From: Chitinophaga lutea
GTDB lineage: Bacteria; Bacteroidota; Bacteroidia; Chitinophagales; Chitinophagaceae
Length of the DNA stretch: 64,000 nt
Direction: 5' to 3'
Assembly: GCF_003813775.1 (NCBI RefSeq)
Contig: NZ_RPDH01000002.1
Span: 1,612,001-1,676,000, forward strand
Shown: positions 63,825 through 64,000 of the stretch, in pieces
Numbering within the stretch: the first letter of the stretch is position 1
Layout: each line of letters begins with the position of its first letter
Made by a program: the position numbers and the translations under genes
Notes under the pieces: model-generated
What the model was told of the DNA's origin: nothing
Seen by the model: the letters and a program-made list of their open reading frames with translations, nothing else
The model's database searches: none

Positions 63825-64000
63825 TTATTGCTCCTGTCCTTTCACAAATGCCTGCATTTTCTGCAGCTCGCTTTCAATAGTGGGGAACTGTTTGTTCAGT
63901 TCGGTGGAAATTTCCTGCAGCATACCGGGAATCATATGCAGCTCATCCGCTTTGCGCAGATGGCCTTCCAGCTGTTCCATCCTGGCGGTTATCCAGGTAA
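63825..64000 (-). CDS. End of an unidentified gene, cut by the right edge
   Basis: An open frame enters from the right edge and runs about 58 codons to a TAA at 63827..63825. The visible end is helical and coiled-coil-like (MEQLEGHLRKADELHM, then LQEISTELNKQFPTIESEL) and finishes VKGQEQ. The 5' part lies outside the window. It is convergent with the fructosamine kinase gene 12 bases away. No family assigned. Confidence 0.6.
   Translation of the reverse strand, partial: TWITARMEQLEGHLRKADELHMIPGMLQEISTELNKQFPTIESELQKMQAFVKGQEQ

Overview
The window is a chromosomal stretch of a Bacteroidota bacterium, most likely of the family Chitinophagaceae (Chitinophaga-like). The evidence is a short (285-residue) primary sigma factor together with many TAnnTTTG promoter elements; an ECF sigma/FecR/SusC/SusD block; a C-terminal type IX secretion sorting tail; a fused SecDF; a two-domain NusB; a methylmalonyl-CoA mutase large subunit without its B12 domain; and many Bacteroidota-typical lipoproteins (DUF4249, DUF4397, DUF1573, DUF3810). 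By eye the DNA is moderately GC-rich for the phylum. I see no rRNA or tRNA genes, no CRISPR array, no insertion sequence and no prophage. Most of the window is ordinary conserved chromosome.

Layout. 1-7.1 kb: MATE transporter, then on the minus strand a TPR protein, FolB, TrxB, a DUF4249 lipoprotein and the primary sigma factor, then a plus-strand threonine aldolase. 7.2-15.6 kb: a collagen-like lipoprotein, ValS, a small secreted protein, an AI-2E-type permease, a large predicted metalloprotease/beta-propeller/outer-membrane protein, and an A-type Fe-S carrier. 15.9-25.4 kb: SecDF, a class A beta-lactamase-fold hydrolase, a DUF4397 lipoprotein, an aspartate-type aminotransferase, CoaE, and the NusB-DUF1573-YajC operon. 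25.5-28.8 kb: GroES-GroEL and two FKBP-type lipoproteins. 28.9-35.7 kb: ECF sigma, FecR anti-sigma, SusC and SusD, with no attached degradative enzyme. 35.8-42.6 kb: L-serine dehydratase, a small-gene islet that includes a membrane protein apparently split by a one-base frameshift, an M23 peptidase, methylmalonyl-CoA mutase and a methyltransferase. 42.7-48.8 kb: three unrelated secreted peptidases (S46, M57-like, S8). 49.1-55.2 kb: dihydrolipoyl dehydrogenase, LolA, FtsK, DUF423 and shikimate kinase. 55.3-64 kb: a toxin-antitoxin pair, a phosphopantetheinyl transferase, a dCTP deaminase, a TlpA-like protein, YggS, acyl-CoA dehydrogenase, arginase, DUF3810 and fructosamine kinase, with genes running off both ends.

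Functional themes. Envelope biogenesis and protein export are prominent: SecDF, YajC, LolA, FKBP lipoproteins, SusCD, a T9SS cargo and several lipoproteins. Peptide and amino-acid catabolism also stands out: a predicted DPP11-type S46 peptidase, two further secreted peptidases, serine dehydratase, threonine aldolase, arginase, acyl-CoA dehydrogenase and methylmalonyl-CoA mutase. The regulatory layer is unusually readable: nineteen exact TAnnTTTG elements and about eighteen hairpin terminators frame the transcription units, and some starts lie so close to the element that the mRNAs are probably leaderless.

I did not find a convincing new multi-gene system. The best leads are the split membrane protein at 37.5-38.3 kb, the protease/propeller/barrel protein at 12.3-15.1 kb, the collagen-like lipoprotein, the dense inverted-repeat cluster at 23.35-23.45 kb, and the tandem copy of a terminator region at 48.9-49.1 kb.
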